64,000 bases of DNA from Symbiodinium natans (Eukaryota; Sar; Dinophyceae; Suessiales; Symbiodiniaceae): the NCBI GenBank assembly GCA_905221605.1, contig CAJNDS010002035.1:192501-256500 (forward strand). The letters run 5' to 3'. Shown one piece after another: positions 44,824 to 57,736 of the stretch; position 1 is the first letter of the stretch; each line of letters starts with the position of its first letter. A program made the position numbers and the translations under genes. The notes under the pieces are model-generated. The model saw nothing but the letters and a program-made list of their open reading frames with translations. It made no database searches and had not been told where the DNA came from.

Positions 44824-47800
44824 GCCGGAAAGCACGCACACATGGCCAAGTTCAAGAATGTCCTGGACACGCAGATGAAGGCAGGGTTTAGGGCTTAGGG
44901 CTTAGGGCTTAGGGTTTCGGGTTTAGGGCTTAGGGTTTAGGGCTTAGGGTTTAGGGTTTAGGGTTTAGGGTTTAGGGTTTAGGGTTTAGGGTTGGCCGCC
45001 GACGCCCCGAACCAACCCTTAGCCCAGAAGCCCCTCTGAGCCGAAGGAGTTCAGGCAAATGCAGGATGACGAAGAGCGCGCGCGACAGCAAGAGCGCCAG
45101 GCTCCGGTTTAGGGTTTCGGGTTTAGGGTTTAGGGTTTAGGGTTTAGGGCTTAGGGGTATACGGTTTAGGGTTTGGGGTGTGGGGTTTAGGGTTTCGGGG
45201 TTGCGGAAGCTGGTTGCAGGTTCCAACCCCAAAAACCGCCCCCTCCAACCCTCTAGACCCTGAAGCCTTAAACACTCCCTACACCCTACATACCCGAAAC
45301 CCTAAACCCCAAACCCTAAACCCTAAACCCGAAACCCCAAACCCTAAACCCTAAATCCTAAACCCTAAACCCTAAACCCTTCAGCAGGACATGCTCAACC
45401 AAGTCATAGAGAATCGGCGGATCGCCGAAGCCGAGAAGGCCCTCGAAGCTTTCTTGGGCTTTGGGTTTAGGCTTTAGGCTTTAGGGTTTAGAGTTTAGGG
45501 TTTGGGGTTTAGGGTTTAGGGTTTAGGGCTTGAGGCTTAGGGCTTGAGGGTCACGTGCCAGGCGCATTGAGATTTTTGCGCAGCCAGTGTTTAAATTCGA
45601 GAACCCTAAACCCTAAACCCTAAACTCTAAACCCTACACCCCGAACCCTGCACCCTGCACCCTGAACCCTGCACCCTGTAAAAGCTTCGGGGTTTAGACA
45701 AGTTAGGGTTTAGGGTTTGGGGTTTCGGGTTTAGGGTTTAGGGTTTAGGATTGCCATGTAGAGAGCCTGTGCCAGGCGCACCACGACGCGCTGAGGGACA
45801 AGGCCAAGAACATCAACGAGCAGTGACCCGGCCAACTTCTGCGTCGAAACCTTAAGTGAGGGTTTAGGGTTTAGGGTTTTGGGTTTTGGGTTTTGGGTTT
45901 AGGGTTTAGGGTTTAGGGTTTAGGGTTCTAGGGGAAGGCGAAGAAAAGTTTAGGGTCTGGCCTTAAAGCTCGCAACCCTAAACTCAAGAGCTCTAACGTC
46001 ACAACCCCAAACCCTCAGCCCTCAACCCTAAACCCCAAACCCTCTCCCGCGTTTTTTCCGCGACGCGTTGCGCCAGGAGTCTTGAAAGCCTGAGGAGACG
46101 GCGGAAAGCGGATGAGGACTGCTTGGCACGATTCGGTTGAGGGTTCACTAGGACCGGGAGTAGGCCCTTTTTTCCTTTTGTTAGGGTTGGGGTTCCCTTA
46201 TAATCCCCATAAAACCCAAGAGGGCACCCTGTTTATCCCTAGGTAACTCCCGAGTCTAGGTTAGGGGTTTAGGGCTTTAGGGCTTGAGGACTGCCGGAGA
46301 TGCTGGAGCTTTAGGGTTTAGGCTCTGAGCTTCGAGAAAAAGGTTGCTGCGTTGCAGGAACGGCGGCAGCGTGAGCAAGACAGCATGCTGAAATGGCACC
46401 CTGCCTCAGAGTGGGGATGTAGGGTTTGGGGTTTAGGGTTTAGGGTTTAGGGTTTAGGGTTGGATGCGCTGTGATTCGCGGTGAAAAGCTAGGCTCGAGG
46501 GCACTGCGTGTCGCCCCTAAAGAAAACTCAAAGCCTACTTTGTTGTAGGCTCTTACAACAGAGCCCTTCATCGGATTCTTAGGGAACATACCCAAAAAAG
46601 TAGGTTTTGGGTTCTTAGGAGGTAGTCTAAACCCTAACCCTAAACCCTAAACCCGAAACCCGAGACCCGAAACCCCAAACCCTAAACCCTAAACCCTAAA
46701 CCCTAAACCCTAAACCCCAGACCCTAAACCCTAAACCCTAAACCCTAAACCCTAAACCCTAAACCCCAAACCCTAAACCCTAAACCCTAAACCTTTGGTA
46801 CTCGCCGAGGCTCCACGACGAAAACGAGCGCCTCCGCCAGCAGCGCATCGCTGATGCGCAGGAGTACGCGCGGCGCCCACCAGCAGTAGGGTTTAGGGTT
46901 TAGGGTTTAGGGTTTAGGTTTAGGGTTTAGGGTTTCGGGTTTAGGGTTTCGGGTTTAGGGTTTAGGTTTTAGGGTTTGCGCACCACAAGCCTGCGCGCTG
47001 CCTACGTTGCAGTTTGCGACTATTGGCTTAAGCACCCCCCCAAAATGAAAGATAAGAAGCACTAAGTTCCCCTATAGGGAAGAGTCTTTCTTGGGGAGGG
47101 TTACTTAAGCAAATAGTAGTTTCGGGTTTAGGGATGCAATCGCCCATACGTTGCGGGGAGTACGGAATCTGTACAGGCATGTGCAGGCTCAGGGTTGAGG
47201 ACCCAAAGCCCTATAAACTTTATTTGCCCGAAATCCCTTAGCCCCAAAACCCTAAACCCAAAACCCAAAACACTAAACCCAAAACCCTAAACCCTAAACC
47301 CAAAACACTAAACCAAACCCCTAAGCCTCTGAGGCTCGGAAGTGCAAGCAAGCGCAGGATGAGCCTGGCGCCTACTCTCCACATCACAGCACTGCTGAGT
47401 TGCCTGGTTTAAGGTTTAGGGTTTAGGGTTGAGCGTTTAGGGTTTACGGTTTAATTAGGGTTTAGGATGAAGGTTTTGGGGTTTAGAGTTGCGGGGTCTG
47501 GGGTTGGAGGATGTGTTGGGGCCGTGCGGGGACTTCAACGGCGTTGGTCGCCCTTTCGTTGCGCGGGTCCTGCTGTAGAGCCAAGCCCGAAACCCTAAAC
47601 CCTAAACCCTAAACTCTAAACCCTAAAACCCCCAAAGCCCCAAAGCCCCAAACCCGAGGTAAGGGTCTCGGGTGTGTCGGGGCCCAGAAATCCACGTAAA
47701 CATCAGGATCCTACTGTTGGCGGTTAAGGGGCCCGAAAAGGGGGATTTTGGAGTGCCATGGTTGTAGAAGCCTTATGTTTATGGGGGGGGGGGTTTACGA

Positions 47801-50800
47801 AAATCAGGGCCCCTAATCTGGCTGGTTCTTGATTTGAAGGGTATGCATAAATAAAAACACAAAAAACATATATAGATATATCTATATATATGTATATAGG
47901 TCCAAATTCCCTCATTCCCTACTAAGAACAAGGGGTAATATAAACCCCCAAATAGTAGGATTCTCAAAAATAAGGATCCCAATAAGGTACCCCCAATCTC
48001 GAAAACCCCAAAAACCCTAAACCCTAAACCCTAAACCCTAAATCCTAAACCCTAAACCCTAAACCCTAAACCTTTCGGACGTCCCTTGTGTGAGCCGTGG
48101 AGCCATCCTGTTGAGGAGAGAAGAAGCCATGGCCGAAGCAGCCAGAAGAAAGAAGGCCAGGTGCATGTGCACCCCTAAACCTACGTGGGCTTAGGGCCTT
48201 TAGGGTTGGGTGTTTGGGGCTTAGGGTTTTAGGGTTTAGGGTTTAGGGTTTAGGGTTTAGGGTTTGGGGGTTCGATCTACATGTTTGGTCCTTTTGGGGA
48301 TCTCGGATAGTGTTTTATTCCTTAGGTGAGGGTAAACGCCTAAACCCCAAACCTTAATCTTAAAATGAGCCCTGAGCTCATACCTACTACAGCTTTGCGG
48401 GTTCAGAACTTCAGACCATTGTGTTAAGGGGGTAGGGTTAATAAGTTAAGGGGGTAGGGGGTTGAGGGTTGAGGGTTGAGGGTTGAGGGACTTGTACCAG
48501 AAGCCATGGCTACAGGCCACGAGCAAGAGGCGAAAAAGTCAAATACCCCAAGGCCGCCCCTGAAGCCCCTGAAATCCTCCCACCGTCAGGCACGACAGGA
48601 CGAAGACAAGGCTCGGGGTTAGGATTTAGGGTTTAGGGTTTAGGGTTTAGCGAGAGCCCTCCTCTTGCCCCTTCAGCGCCCTGGTTCCCCGCACTTGTTG
48701 CAGCCTTGTTGCAGCCGAGAGGACATGGAGTCCCCTAAATCCTAGATGGGTGGTATTTTTTGTGCGCCCTGAGGTATGGGTTTAGGGTTTAGGGTTTAGG
48801 GTTTAGGGTTTAGGGTTTAGGGTTTAGGGTTTAGGGTTTAGGGTTTAGGGTTTAGGGTTTAGGGTTTAGGGTTTAGGGTTTAGGGTTTAGGGTTTAGGGT
48901 TTAGGGTTTAGGGTTTAGGGTTTAGGGTTTAGGGTTTAGGGTTTAGGGTTTAGGGTTTAGGGTTTAGGGTTTAGGGTTTAGGGTTTAGGGTTTAGGGTTT
49001 AGGGTTTAGGGTTTAGGGTTTAGGGTTTAGGGTTCCCGCAAGTGGCCACACACAAGTTAGAAGACTCCCCAAATGTTAAAAAGACCCTCAGCGCTTGGGG
49101 TTGGGGATTTTTGTTTGGCACTCCCACTTAGGTTTACAGACTTAGGGCAGGAGATAGTAAGGGTACTTCTACACAACTTGCAACCCGAGGAATGCAAGCT
49201 CTTTCCTCCACCCCCTTGATCTACTCTAGGGGCCGGAGTAACTATTAGCAATATTCCCTTTCTGGTTCCTACATACTTATACTATAATATCCCCCCCAAA
49301 ACCCAACTCGTATTGAGGCCCCTACTTGGAGGTTCATGGTACTTTTTAACCAACGATAACTGTACTTATAACTCACTCCTAAGCCCCTTAAGTGCCCTAA
49401 TAGGGTTAAAAGTACAGTTTATAAGTACAGGAAGAATTGGTCAATCAGCACCATGAACCTCTAAAACCCTAAACCCTAAACCCCAAGCCCTAAACCCTAA
49501 ACCCCAAGCCCTAAACCCTAAACCCTAAACCGTAAACTAAACCCTAAACCCCAAGCCCTAAACCCTAAACCTCCAACTATATATCGTGCATCCGTGCCTT
49601 GAAGGTAAAGGCTTCGGGCCCCTTGGGTTGGGGCCTTCAGGGTTGCAAAGCTTGGGGTTGGCAGCGCTGACGCCCCGAAAGCCCCCGAAGCACCCCTAAA
49701 CCCTAAACCCTAAACCCTAAACCCTAAACCCTAAACCCTAAACCCTAAACCCTAAACCCTAAACCCTAAACCCTAAACCCTAAACCCTAAACCCTAAACC
49801 CTACACCCTAAACCCTAAACCCTAAACCCCAAACCCTAAACCCTAAACCCTCAACCCCAAACCCTAAACCCTAAATCCCGAGATTTCGGGCCCAGCACCG
49901 AGCCTCATCAGGCCTTCGCGATGGCTGGTGAGCAAGCTGCCGACGACGCTGCCCTGGGGCCCAGCATTCCAGGGGTTTAGGGTTTAGGGTTTAGGGTTTA
50001 GGGTTTAGGGTTTAGGGTTTAGGGTTTAGGGTTTAGGGTTTAGGGTTTAGGGTTTAGGGTTTAGGGTTTGGTGTCCAGGGTTCAGGGTTTAGGGTTTAGG
50101 GTTCAGGGGTGAGGGCGCATGGTGTTGAAGGTTTCGGGTCGAGAGTTGAGGGTTTAGGAGTCTAGGGTTAGGGGTTGAAGGGCTTGAAGGGTTGGATGGT
50201 TGGTGTGTCCTGTAGGGGCTTAAGAGTTATTGAGGTTGGGCTTGTTGGAACACAGGGTTTGGAGTTGAGGGTTGGGATGTTCCGCCTTATACCAACAGTC
50301 CTGAATAGGGATTCTAATGCCCGAAACCCGCAACCCTAAACCCTAAACCCTAACCCCTAAACCCTAAACCCTAAACCCCAAACCCTAAACCCTAAACCCC
50401 CCCCCCACCCCCCACTAAAATCCCTACTAAGGACTGTTGGTATCAGGGGGAGCATCCCAAAGTTTAGGATGAAGCAATGATCTTGGTGAACCCTGAAGCC
50501 TGAACCCTGACCTCATACTGCAGCACTGAGTGGTGGCTTCCTAGAGCGCACACATCTCGCCTGGCTGCTTGCTGCAGAACGCCAGAAATCGCGCAGCGGT
50601 CCAAGCCAGAATGGACCAAATCGAGAGGACCATCCAGGGATCAGGGTTTTCGGGATTCAGAGAAAGCCCGATAACCCCTAAACCCCAAGTAAGGAACACC
50701 AAACCCCTAAACAGGAAACCCCCCAAACCCCGAAGCCCCGAAACGTCTAAACATCGAAGACCCTCAACGAACCGAAGTCCCTAAACCCTTGGATGTAATC

Positions 50801-53800
50801 CGAAACTCCGCGAAACCCCAAAACCTAGACCCTAAACCCTAGACCCGAAACCCTACACCCTATTCCCTAAACCCTAAACCCCTTACCCCTAAACCCTAAA
50901 CCCTAAACCCCACCCCTCTAAACCCCGAGCTGCAGGAATTGTCAGACGATTGGCGCAGACATTGCCGGCCGTGACGCGCGCCTGGAAGCCGAGCTGCAGG
51001 CTGGCTTGGGGGGGTATTCAACGTGGGGTATTGCTATGTTTTGGGGAAGGTTTAGGGTTTAGGGTTTAGGGTTTAGGGTTTAGGGTTTAGGGTTTAGGGT
51101 TTAGGGTTTAGGGTTTAGGGTTTAGGGTTTAGGGTTAGGGTTTAGGGTTTAGGCTATAGGGTTTAGGCAAAAAGGTTTAGGGTTTAGAAGCCTGAAGTCG
51201 ACAGGCGAAGATCAAGAAGATCCAGGATGACGCTGACCAGGCGGCAAAAGAGGCCGGTTTTCCGTGGCATAGTGGTTCTCGGACCGGGAGCAGGCCCTTA
51301 TTTCCTTTTTATTTGGGGGGGGGTTTAGGGTTTAGGGTTTAGGGTTTAGGGTTTAGGGTTTAGGGGGTTGGGGTTCCCTTATGACCCCCTTAAAACCAAA
51401 AAGGGTCTAGGTTTAGGGTTCAGGGTTTAGGGCGACGGGACATTGAGTCCCTCGCGGCCGGAAAACAATGATTGGCTTGGTGGGAGATGAGGGTTTTAAA
51501 GGTCTTTTTAGGGCAGGGCTTTATGGACTACTTTAGGGTTAGGGCTTTAAAGGGTTTCAGGACTTCTTTGGTGAACAAATCAAATCCAGGGAAGGTCGAG
51601 CAGGCGGCCTTTGGGTGGTACCGGGGAGATCTAAGCCGCAATGTGCCGGTTGGGGGGTGCGGACTGATTCATTGCCATGTGCGTTGTGCAGGACCCGTCT
51701 CTCACCCAGAAACGCCATCAAAATGCCCAGTAGGGCGCAGGCTCTAGTCTTGCCGCTACCGGGCTCCTGTGACCACTAGCGAGGCGCGCTTGGCCGCAAG
51801 GGCAAGCATGGTTGTGCCGAGAAGCCATGCTAGGTGTCCGTCATGTCCCCAGAAGGTATAACGTCCAGGGCGGCCAGCAGCTCAGGTCCCGCTAGCAGTG
51901 TGAACTGAATCGCTTGGACACGCGGGTCCAAGCAGGCTGGAAGAAAAGAGGAAGCTTCACCCGAAACCCTGAAGCGATGGGGCTTGCCACGAAGGCATGT
52001 ACGCTTCAACACTTGAACTGACGGCCCTGCGGCTGACCTACATGGATAAGCCCTAGAAGCATCACGTTGCTACTCACTCTGGACCGCCCTCAGCCCTGAA
52101 CCCTTAACCCTAGAGCCCCAAACCCGGCTGAAATCCGACAGTCCCGAAACCTAAAGTGCAGCCCAAAGCCCACAAACCCTGAGAAGCCACCCGGCTGAAC
52201 ATGCCAGGACGCGGCCCGTCGCAAGGCCGATCGCGACGCCAAGGTTCAGCGCTTGCTATTCGAATCTTGGGATGGCTTCGGGGGGGCGTGGGGGGTGCAG
52301 GGTTTGGGCAGTCTGGACGTCTGCGTGCTTTCCGGGGTTTGCTTCCCATTTGCAGTGGCTGGGCTTCCCTGTCTAATCCCTAAACCCCAACTACAGAAGG
52401 GGCTATCGCATGAACGATGCAGGTCTAAGCAAGGCAACGAAGATTTTGACTTTACCTAGCAAGTCGGGCCCGAGTTCGGGTTGTCCAAGAAGGCAAGGAG
52501 TTTCGGAAGGGCTTGTGGTAAATCCCAGGTAGGATAAGGGGAACCCTTAGAAGGGACCCCTTCTGAACCCTCCTCTGGCTCTTAAACAGGGAACTTATTC
52601 AGAGGGTCCTAAACCCTAAACCCTAAACCCTAAGCCCTAAGCCCTAAACCCTAAACCCTTAACCCTAAACGCCCTTCAGAGGGCCCTTAAAGCCTTTTAA
52701 GGGTAACTGCTAGAGGCCTTTGGGGTTTAGGGTTTAGGGTTTAGGGTTTAGGGTTTAGGGTTTAGGGTTTAGGGCCTTAGGATGCAGGGCCCGGCCGCAC
52801 AGAGAAGCCTCATGGTTTCGGGTCTCGTTCTTTCGTGGGGTTCAGGCTGACTTTTCGAGTTTAGGGGTGGTTCTCGAGTTTAGGGTTTAGGGTTCAGGGC
52901 TCTAAGCCCTAAACCCTAAACCCTAAACCCTAAACCCTAAACCCTAAACCCTAAACCCTAAACCCTAAACCCTAAACCCTAAACCCTAAACCCTAAACCC
53001 TAAACCCTAAACTGAGAAAGCAGGTCAAGGACATGCTCGACACCCTCAACCTCCAGATGAAGCAGCGCGACGAGGACGTGCAGAGGGAGAAGGAGGACGG
53101 CATCAAGCAGGCGCCACAAAAAACCCAAGGTTTTGCATGTCGGTTTTGAGGTTTAGGGTCCCTTCTAAACCCAAAACCCTAAACCCCAATCCCCACTCCC
53201 CTAATAAAAGGGTAGTATCTTTCACTTTGACACGTACTCCGCAGGCCTTGGGCCCTAGCCCTGAAAGCCGAAAAAGCTGCGTAGTAACTGCTCTTCACGG
53301 TTCCCACCTCAAAACCCTAAACCCTAAACCCTAGTCCCTAGTCCCTAATCCCTAAACCCTAAACCCTCCTACCCCTTTCCCCAATGAGCGCCTCAGGCAC
53401 GTCTCTTCCAGGAGCAGTACGAGCAGGGCCCGGACTCCCAGTTGGCTTCCTTTGCGTTCAGGGTTTAGGGTTTAGGGTTTAGGGTTTAGGGTTTAGGGTT
53501 TAGGGTTTAGGGTTTAGGGTTTAGGGTTTAGGGTTAGTTAGAGTTTAGGGTTTAGGGTTTAGAGTTTCGGGTTTCGGGTTTAGGGCTTAGGGTTCGAAGG
53601 GAGTGTACAGGGTGGCTTAAAGGCTGTAGGGTTTGAACGGATCAGCGTTGAAGAGTTTGCTTTCTAGGGTTCTAGGGTTTCAGGTTTTAGAGTTTAGGGT
53701 TCAGGGTTCAGGGTGTGCGCGCTTCGGGTTGAGGGATTCTAGGGCCGCTTTTTCACATCTGCTGCGCGATCCTATTGCGTGCTTGTCGGCCTGCCGTCTG

Positions 53801-56800
53801 CGGCTCTGTAGAGCGTCAAGCCCTGAATCCTGAATCCTGGGTTGAGGGTTTAGGGCTGAGGGTATTGGGAATAGGCAGACCCCAAATCATTGAGCCCTAA
53901 ACCTTTAAACCCTTGAACCTTTGAACCTTGAGACCTTTAAACCTTTACGCCTGTGAACCTTGAAACCTTTAAACCTTTAAACCTTTCAACCCTGAACCCG
54001 AAACCCTAAACCCCAAACCCTAAACCCTAGACCCTAGACCCTAGACCCTGGACCCTGTTAACCCTTAACCCTGTGCAGGCTTGGCAGCAGACAGAGCCAA
54101 AGAAGAAAAAGCCAGACAAGCCCGCGGCTGAGAGAGAGTGTGGACGGTCTTGGGGTTTTGGGGTTTCGGGGATTCAGGGTGCTCTCAAGCAGCACATTGA
54201 GGGTTAGGGTTTAAGGTTTAGGGTTCAGGGTTTAGGGTTTATTTAGGGTTTAGGGTTTAGGGATAGTAGTCATAACTGTAAATAATTAGTAACCATGGCA
54301 AAACCTCATTCTTCCGTTCCCTACCAAGAGTATAAGTTCTACCTGCCTAAATTCCATGCCTGCCCAGCCACGACCTTGTCCAACCGCAATTGCTGTCTTT
54401 ACCTGGAGGGGCAAGGAGTCAAGGGTAGTTCTGCATGAATGGGCTGGCACGGCAACTGGTCACGAACAGTTTACCGGGAAAAGCCCTAAACTTAAGACCT
54501 TTACATTGAAATTTGGGATGTCCTTAGTAGGGATTATATTCGGGGGTACTAGAATCCCAACTAAGGACTCTCCCTAATCCCTAAACCCTAAACCCTAAAC
54601 TCTAAACCCTAGAACCTAAACCCTAAAGCCTAAACCCTAAACCCTAAGCCCTAAACCCTAAATCCTAAACCCTAAACCTTAGTATAAGGGGGAGCATCTC
54701 AACCTTAAACAAAAAGCTTGAACTGCTGGCCGGCTCATGCTTGAGGCCAGGCTAGCGATGGATGCCCAGCTGGTTGACAAGATGAGGACGCAATTGTTGA
54801 TCCTTGAGGATGTGGGGTTTAGGGTTTCGGGTTTAGGGTTAAAGGTTTAGGGTTTTAGGTTTAGGGTTTAGGGTTTTTCGGGTTTGCGGGTTTAGGGCTT
54901 AGGGTTTAGGTGTACCCTAATTGAACCCTAACCCCCCAGCCCCCTTACTAAACCCTAAACTCTGTACTATCTGGTTTAGGAGGCGGAGAAGTTTGGACCA
55001 ATGAGTTGGCGCCATGGCTTAGTCGTTTCGCTGGGATACAGCTCGAACAGCTGACAACTCTGAAAAGACCCCCTAAATCCTAAACCCTAAACCCTAAGCC
55101 CTAAGCCCTAAACCCTAAACCCTAAACCCTAAACCCTAAACCCTAAACCCTAAACCCTAAACCCTACACCCCAAGCCCCTAAGCCCCAAAACTTGAGAAA
55201 TCCTGAAGCCTTGAAACTCTATGGGGTTCTTAAGAGACAGGGGTCCAAGGGGTGTAGCCCAATGTCTCACAAAAAGCCGCTACCCTAAACCCTAAACCCT
55301 AAACCCTAAACCCTAAACCCTAAACCCTAAACCCTAAACTCTAAACCCTAAACCCTAAACCCTAAACCCTAAACCCTAAACCCTAAACCCTAAACCCTAA
55401 ACCCTAAACCCTAAACCCTAAAACCCTAAAACCCTAAAACGCTGAAGCAGGGGCCTCTGCAGAACCAAACCCTCTGCCAGGAGCAATGCAGGCAGGGCTC
55501 TCAGCCTCGTTCGGAACGCTTAAGGTTCTGGGTTTAGGGTTTAGGGTTTAGGGTTGAGTGTTTGGGTAAGTATTTCACAAGCGCGAAAAGATGTCCAGGA
55601 CATGTTCCAAGATGATGGCACCCCCCAGGTTCGCCAGGGAATCCAATGTCCAGCGCGTCGAAAAGAGTATTCTCCATGGAGCCTGCAACCCTAAACCCTA
55701 AACCCTAAACCCTAAACCCTAAACCCTAAACCCTAAACCCTAAACCCTAAACCCTAAACTATAATCCCTAAACCCTAAACCCTAAACCGCGAAAAGATCT
55801 TTCCCCTTGAGCCTTCAGCTCTGGAACCCAGGAACCCTGACTCTCCTGAACGCCCAACCTTAGGGTTTAGGGTTTAGGGTTTAGGGTTTAGGGTTTAGGG
55901 TTTAGGAGTTCGGGTGCTGGGTTCGGGTTTGTGGTGGTTAAGATCGCTAGGGTTTCAGGCTTCTTCAGGGTTTTTTCCACTTACCCTAAACCCTAAGCCC
56001 TAAACCCTAAACACGAAACCCTAAACCCTAAACCCTAAACCCTAAACCCTAAACCCTAAACCCTAAACCCTAAACCCTAAACCCTAAACCCACATTCGGT
56101 TCAATGGGGAAGCCCTGTCTCAGCCGTCCACCCCCGGGACTTCGGCGCGCACCTCACGCAGCAGCAGGACATTGGGCCGTCGGGAAGGGTTTAGGGTTTA
56201 GGGTTTCGGGTTTCGGGTTTTGGGGTTTGGGGTTTGGGGTTTGGGGTTTGGGGTTTAGGGTTTAGGGTTTAGGGTTGTAACATGAAGCCCCAACCCCTTT
56301 GGGCAAAGATATTCCTCAACTCGGACCCCTAGAACCCCCAGGACCCCTAGAACCCCTAAACCGTAAACCCTAAAGCCTGAAGCCTAAAGCCGAAAGCCTA
56401 AGGCCAAAAGCCCAAAGCCTAAAGCCCAAAGCCCAAAGCCCAAAGCCTAAAGCCTAAGCCCCTATCCCGAACCTTGTCCCCTAAGCCCTGAACCCTGAAT
56501 GCGAAACTCCTGAAGTTTAGGCCCGGAGAAAGCCCTGCACCCTACTAGGCGGGTTACGGGTATTGGGTTCGGGCTTCGATGGGATGCTTCGTAGACTTCC
56601 TAAGTCAAAAGAGCTTCTAAGTACACCCCAAAAGCCCTACACATCCTCCGAATCCAGGAGTTAGCCTACAACCGCGGTCTCTACGAGCAGATGGCGCGGG
56701 CATTGAGAACAGGGCTTTGGAGGTTGAGGGCTTCAGCGTCTACGATTGCGGGGTCCAGCGTGGAAGGGTTGAAGGGTTGAAGGGCTGAAGGGTTCCTAAA

Positions 56801-57736
56801 CCCTAAACCCTAAACCCCCTAAACCCTGAACCCTGAACCCTGAACCCTGAACCCTGAACCCTGAACCCTGAACCGTTCAGGGTTCAGGAGCCCTCCACCA
56901 GAATGGTTGATTCGTTTGCGCTTGGGCTGAGTCCTTCGCTTTTTGGGCTTGCCGGCTAAGGTATAATATAAGGGTCGGAACAATTACTAATAGCATTCCC
57001 TTATCGCCCCTTTGTATTTCTACTAGAATAACCCCCCCAAAACCCCATTCTCTGGTTATAAAGGCCCCCATGTTAGATGGGGTGCGGATTGTCAGGGGTC
57101 AGAGCTCTTTTGGCTGTGAGGGTTTCAGGTTTAATCGCGTGCCAGGGCTCGAGTCTTGCTCCCTGAGCCCTAAACCCTAAACCCTAAACCCTAAACCCTA
57201 AACCCTAAACCCTAAAGCCTAAACCCTAAACCCTTAAACCCTAAACCCTAAACCCTAAACCCGAAAAAGCTTAGGCCCTTGCACTGCGTGGCAGGCTGTG
57301 GAGGGCTTTATGATGCCGCTGACATCGAAGTTCCTACCACAGGCAAGGGTTTCCGTGTTGGTTTAGGGTTTAGAGTTAAGCGTTTGGGGTTTAGGGTTAG
57401 GGTTTAGGGTTTAGGGCTTAGGGTTTAGGGTTTAGGGTTTAGGGTTAGAGTTTAGCGTTTAGGGTTTAGGGTTAGGGTTTAGGGTTTAGGGTTTAGGGTT
57501 TAGGGTTTAGAGTTTAGCGTTTAGGGTTTAGGGTTAGGGTTTAGGGTTTAGGGTTTAGGGTTTAGGGTTTAGGGTTTAGGGTTTAGGGTTTAGGGTTTAG
57601 GGCTTAGGGTTTAGGGTTTAGGGTTTGGGGTTTAGGGTTTAGGGCTCAAGGGTTCCCTTGCGACCGAACACTGCAGGCGCGCAGTACATAGTTTGACTTC
57701 CGCCACGATGCGGTGGCCGTTGAAGCCGGAAACTGA
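44824..57736 (+). CDS. Coiled-coil protein gene in about 26 micro-exons
   Basis: Exons: 44824-44880, 45065-45100, 45385-45438, 45776-45817, 46358-46395, 46810-~46885, 47358-47406, 48115-~48165, 48516-~48550, 48590-48610, 49912-49974, 50578-50638, 50959-50999, 51205-51240, 51692-51724, 52208-52243, 53024-53110, 53397-53427, 54079-54119, 54746-54808, 54980-~55024, 55599-55628, 56124-~56188, 56658-56699, 57295-57342, 57692-57736 (TGA). Most junctions are phase 0; the phase-1 and phase-2 ones that I could test match (46395/46810, 50638/50959, 53427/54079). Pieces are charged, Gln/Glu/Arg-rich helices: AKFKNVLDTQMK, DDEERARQQERQ, DENERLRQQRIADAQEYARR, ARMDQIERTIQ, RDARLEAELQ, MLDTLNLQMKQRDEDVQREK. 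This suggests a long coiled coil; an axonemal or cytoskeletal role is only a guess. In-frame stops at 45824, 48743 and 51731 could make this two to four adjacent genes. Low-charge exons near 47358 and 49912 are the least certain. Confidence 0.55.
46150..46260. mobile_element. Family E element without telomeric insert
   Basis: GGACCGGGAGTAGGCCCTTT, TTCCTTTTG, then TTGGGGTTCCCTTATAATCC, AAAACCCAAGAGGG. Continuous in this copy. The copy at 51279-51409 has the same two halves separated by a TTTAGGG array. Confidence 0.8.
47020..47119. mobile_element. MITE-like element, family D, copy 2
   Basis: Arms CTATTGGCTTAAGCACCCCC and GGGTTACTTAAGCAAATAG. Related to 740-873. Confidence 0.85.
48782..49034 (+). 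repeat. Longest pure TTTAGGG array
   Basis: About 36 perfect heptamers without a single substitution, which suggests recent expansion or insertion. Confidence 0.98.
49322..49463. mobile_element. Family B MITE, copy with both ends
   Basis: Ends CTACTTGGAGGTTCATGGTA and CACCATGAACCTCTAA; inner ACTGTACTTATAACTC and AAAAGTACAGTTTATAAG arms are also inverted. Confidence 0.85.
49693..49875 (-). repeat. Interstitial CCCTAAA array
   Basis: About 25 units before exon 49912-49974, which in turn is followed directly by a TTTAGGG array at 49975-50065. Confidence 0.93.
50272..50460. mobile_element. Family A MITE containing a CCCTAAA array
   Basis: Ends TTGGGATGTTCCGCCTTATA and GGTATCAGGGGGAGCATCCC. Between GGGATTCTAATGCC and ACTAAAATCCCTACTAAGG lies a CCCTAAA array with a C run (50322-50413). 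Confidence 0.88.
51279..51409. mobile_element. Family E element interrupted by a TTTAGGG array
   Basis: GGACCGGGAGCAGGCCCTTA and GGGGTTCCCTTATGACCCCC flank a G run plus TTTAGGG repeats (51316-51368). The copy at 46150 lacks this insert. Confidence 0.85.
54513..54702. mobile_element. Family A MITE with telomeric array in its right arm
   Basis: Left end TTGGGATGTCCTTAGTAGGG (internally deleted) and right end TTAGTATAAGGGGGAGCATC. A CCCTAAA array at about 54573-54678 splits the right arm between GGACT and TTAGTATAAGG. Confidence 0.8.
57360..57652 (+). repeat. Interstitial TTTAGGG array with internal duplication
   Basis: About 40 units. A GAGTTTAGCGTTTAGGG segment recurs three times (57363, 57447, 57508), showing that multi-unit blocks were duplicated inside the array. 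Confidence 0.93.
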
